Positions 63,518-64,000 of a stretch of 64,000 nt of DNA are shown here, one piece after another (position 1 is the first letter of the stretch; the number at the start of each line of letters is the position of its first letter). Source of the stretch: Calliopsis andreniformis (lineage: Eukaryota; Arthropoda; Insecta; Hymenoptera; Andrenidae); assembly GCF_051401765.1 (NCBI RefSeq), contig NW_027480481.1, forward strand, positions 806,001 to 870,000, given 5' to 3'. A program made the translations under genes and the position numbers. The notes beneath the pieces were generated by a model. That model did not search any database, had not been told where the DNA came from, and saw only the letters and a program-made list of their open reading frames with translations.

Positions 63518-63993
63518 TCACTACTCAAACCTCAATCCTCAACCCTCAGCCCTCATCCTCCATCCTCAATCCTCAATCCTCAATCCTCAATCTTCAATCC
63601 TCAGTACTCAATGTTCAATCCCCAATCCTCAATCCTCAATCCTCAATCCTCAATCCTCAGGCATCAATACTCAATCTTCAATACTCAATCCTCAATCCTC
63701 AATCCTCAGTCGTCAAACCTCAATCCCTGACCCTCTGCCCTCATCCTCAACCCTCAGTCCTCAATCCTCAGTCCTCAGTCCTCAAACCTCAATCCTCAAC
63801 CCTCAGACATCATCCTCAATCCTCAATCCTCAATCCTCAATCCTCACTCTTCAATCCTCAATACTAAATCTTCAATCCTCAATCCTCAGTCCTCAAACCT
63901 CAATTCTGAATCCTCAATACTCAACCTTCAATCCTCAATCCTCAGTCCTCAGTACTCAACCATCAATCCTCAATTCTCAATACTCAATAGAAT

Positions 63994-64000
63994 ATCCTGA
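63994..64000. repeat. Type C inverted repeat cut by window end
   Basis: The left arm ATCCTGA after CAATACTCAATAGAAT is present and the window ends inside the element. The array therefore goes on to the right. Confidence 0.8.

Larger units (their letters stand above)
61613..63627. repeat. 3.6-kb-offset duplication, copy 2
   Basis: It is the partner of 57976-59955, with the 35-bp insertion at 63041-63075 and the C repeat at 63500. Confidence 0.9.
1..64000. repeat. Giant degenerate heptamer array, unit CAATCCT, one orientation
   Basis: Every part of the window reads as head-to-tail copies of CAATCCT and its one- or two-base variants. The CTCA junction between units is the best preserved part, while the bases after it vary (CAAT, CAGT, CAAA, CAAC; then CC, CT, AC, TC). 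No inverted block was found, so the + strand is C-rich and G-poor from end to end. Local phase changes come from shortened units such as CATCCT, CGTCCT and CACCCT. There is no unique flank at either end. All forward frames read NPQSSIL-like peptides and all reverse frames are closed by TGA, as expected of a non-coding 7-mer. It is most likely satellite-type DNA; the host is not identifiable. Confidence 0.98.

Noticed and set aside
1..64000. CRISPR array
   Set aside because: There are no regular repeat-spacer units with unique spacers; everything between repeats is again heptamer.
1..64000. Genes on the minus strand
   Set aside because: AGGATTG repeats carry TGA in every unit, so each reverse frame is stopped about every 21 bases.
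1..64000. Ordinary telomere
   Set aside because: The unit is not a known telomere repeat, it is highly degenerate, and it contains kb-scale higher-order units and 92-bp modules.

Overview
The whole 64 kb window is one uninterrupted, gene-free tandem repeat. The basic unit is the heptamer CAATCCT (the same as TCCTCAA or AATCCTC), always in the same orientation. Common single-base variants are CAATCTT, CAATACT, CAACCCT, CAGTCCT, CAAACCT and CAATTCT. The + strand is almost free of G, and many 60-base lines contain none to two. The complementary strand is G-rich (GGATTGA). I see no protein gene, tRNA, rRNA, IS element, CRISPR array or unique sequence that I can support. The many forward open frames come from the heptamer: CAATCCT contains no stop in any frame, and because 7 is not a multiple of 3, all three forward frames read the same heptapeptide (NPQSSIL). 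The reverse complement has TGA in every unit, so every reverse frame stops about every 21 bases.

Three levels of order sit above the heptamer. (1) A family of 92-bp modules has drifted out of the heptamer pattern. Nineteen copies of type B, eleven of type A (inside a 136-bp conserved block) and four of type D all keep exactly 92 bp without net indels. (2) An 18-bp inverted repeat (type C, ATCCTGAATTCTCAGGAT) occurs about once per 2 kb, with 30 complete copies plus one cut by the window end. It follows a conserved CAATAGAAT or CAATAGAAA lead-in, and its first ~35 bp are homologous to the start of the 92-bp modules. (3) Kilobase-scale segments are duplicated nearly identically, several directly in tandem: offsets of 5002 bp (3.65-13.6 kb), 1952 bp (19.1-23.0 kb), 2846 bp (22.4-27.8 kb), 2938 bp with a 600-bp internal deletion (37.4-42.6 kb), about 7.0-7.3 kb (42.3-53.4 kb), 3042-3223 bp (51.6-57.8 kb) and 3637-3672 bp (58.0-63.6 kb). 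The ends of the window are also in repeat, so the array extends beyond both edges.

Organism: not determinable from the sequence. A gene-free array this long, with higher-order repeats and homogenised copies, looks most like eukaryotic satellite or heterochromatin DNA. From memory, unverified here, short heptamer tracts whose translation reads like NSQFSIL/NPQSSIL also occur between genes in some Bacteroidota, so an extreme bacterial expansion is a possible alternative. No gene is present to decide, and an assembly artefact in copy number or order is a real possibility. The genes-working-together question does not apply; what the window records is repeated segmental duplication, deletion and point mutation of a simple repeat.
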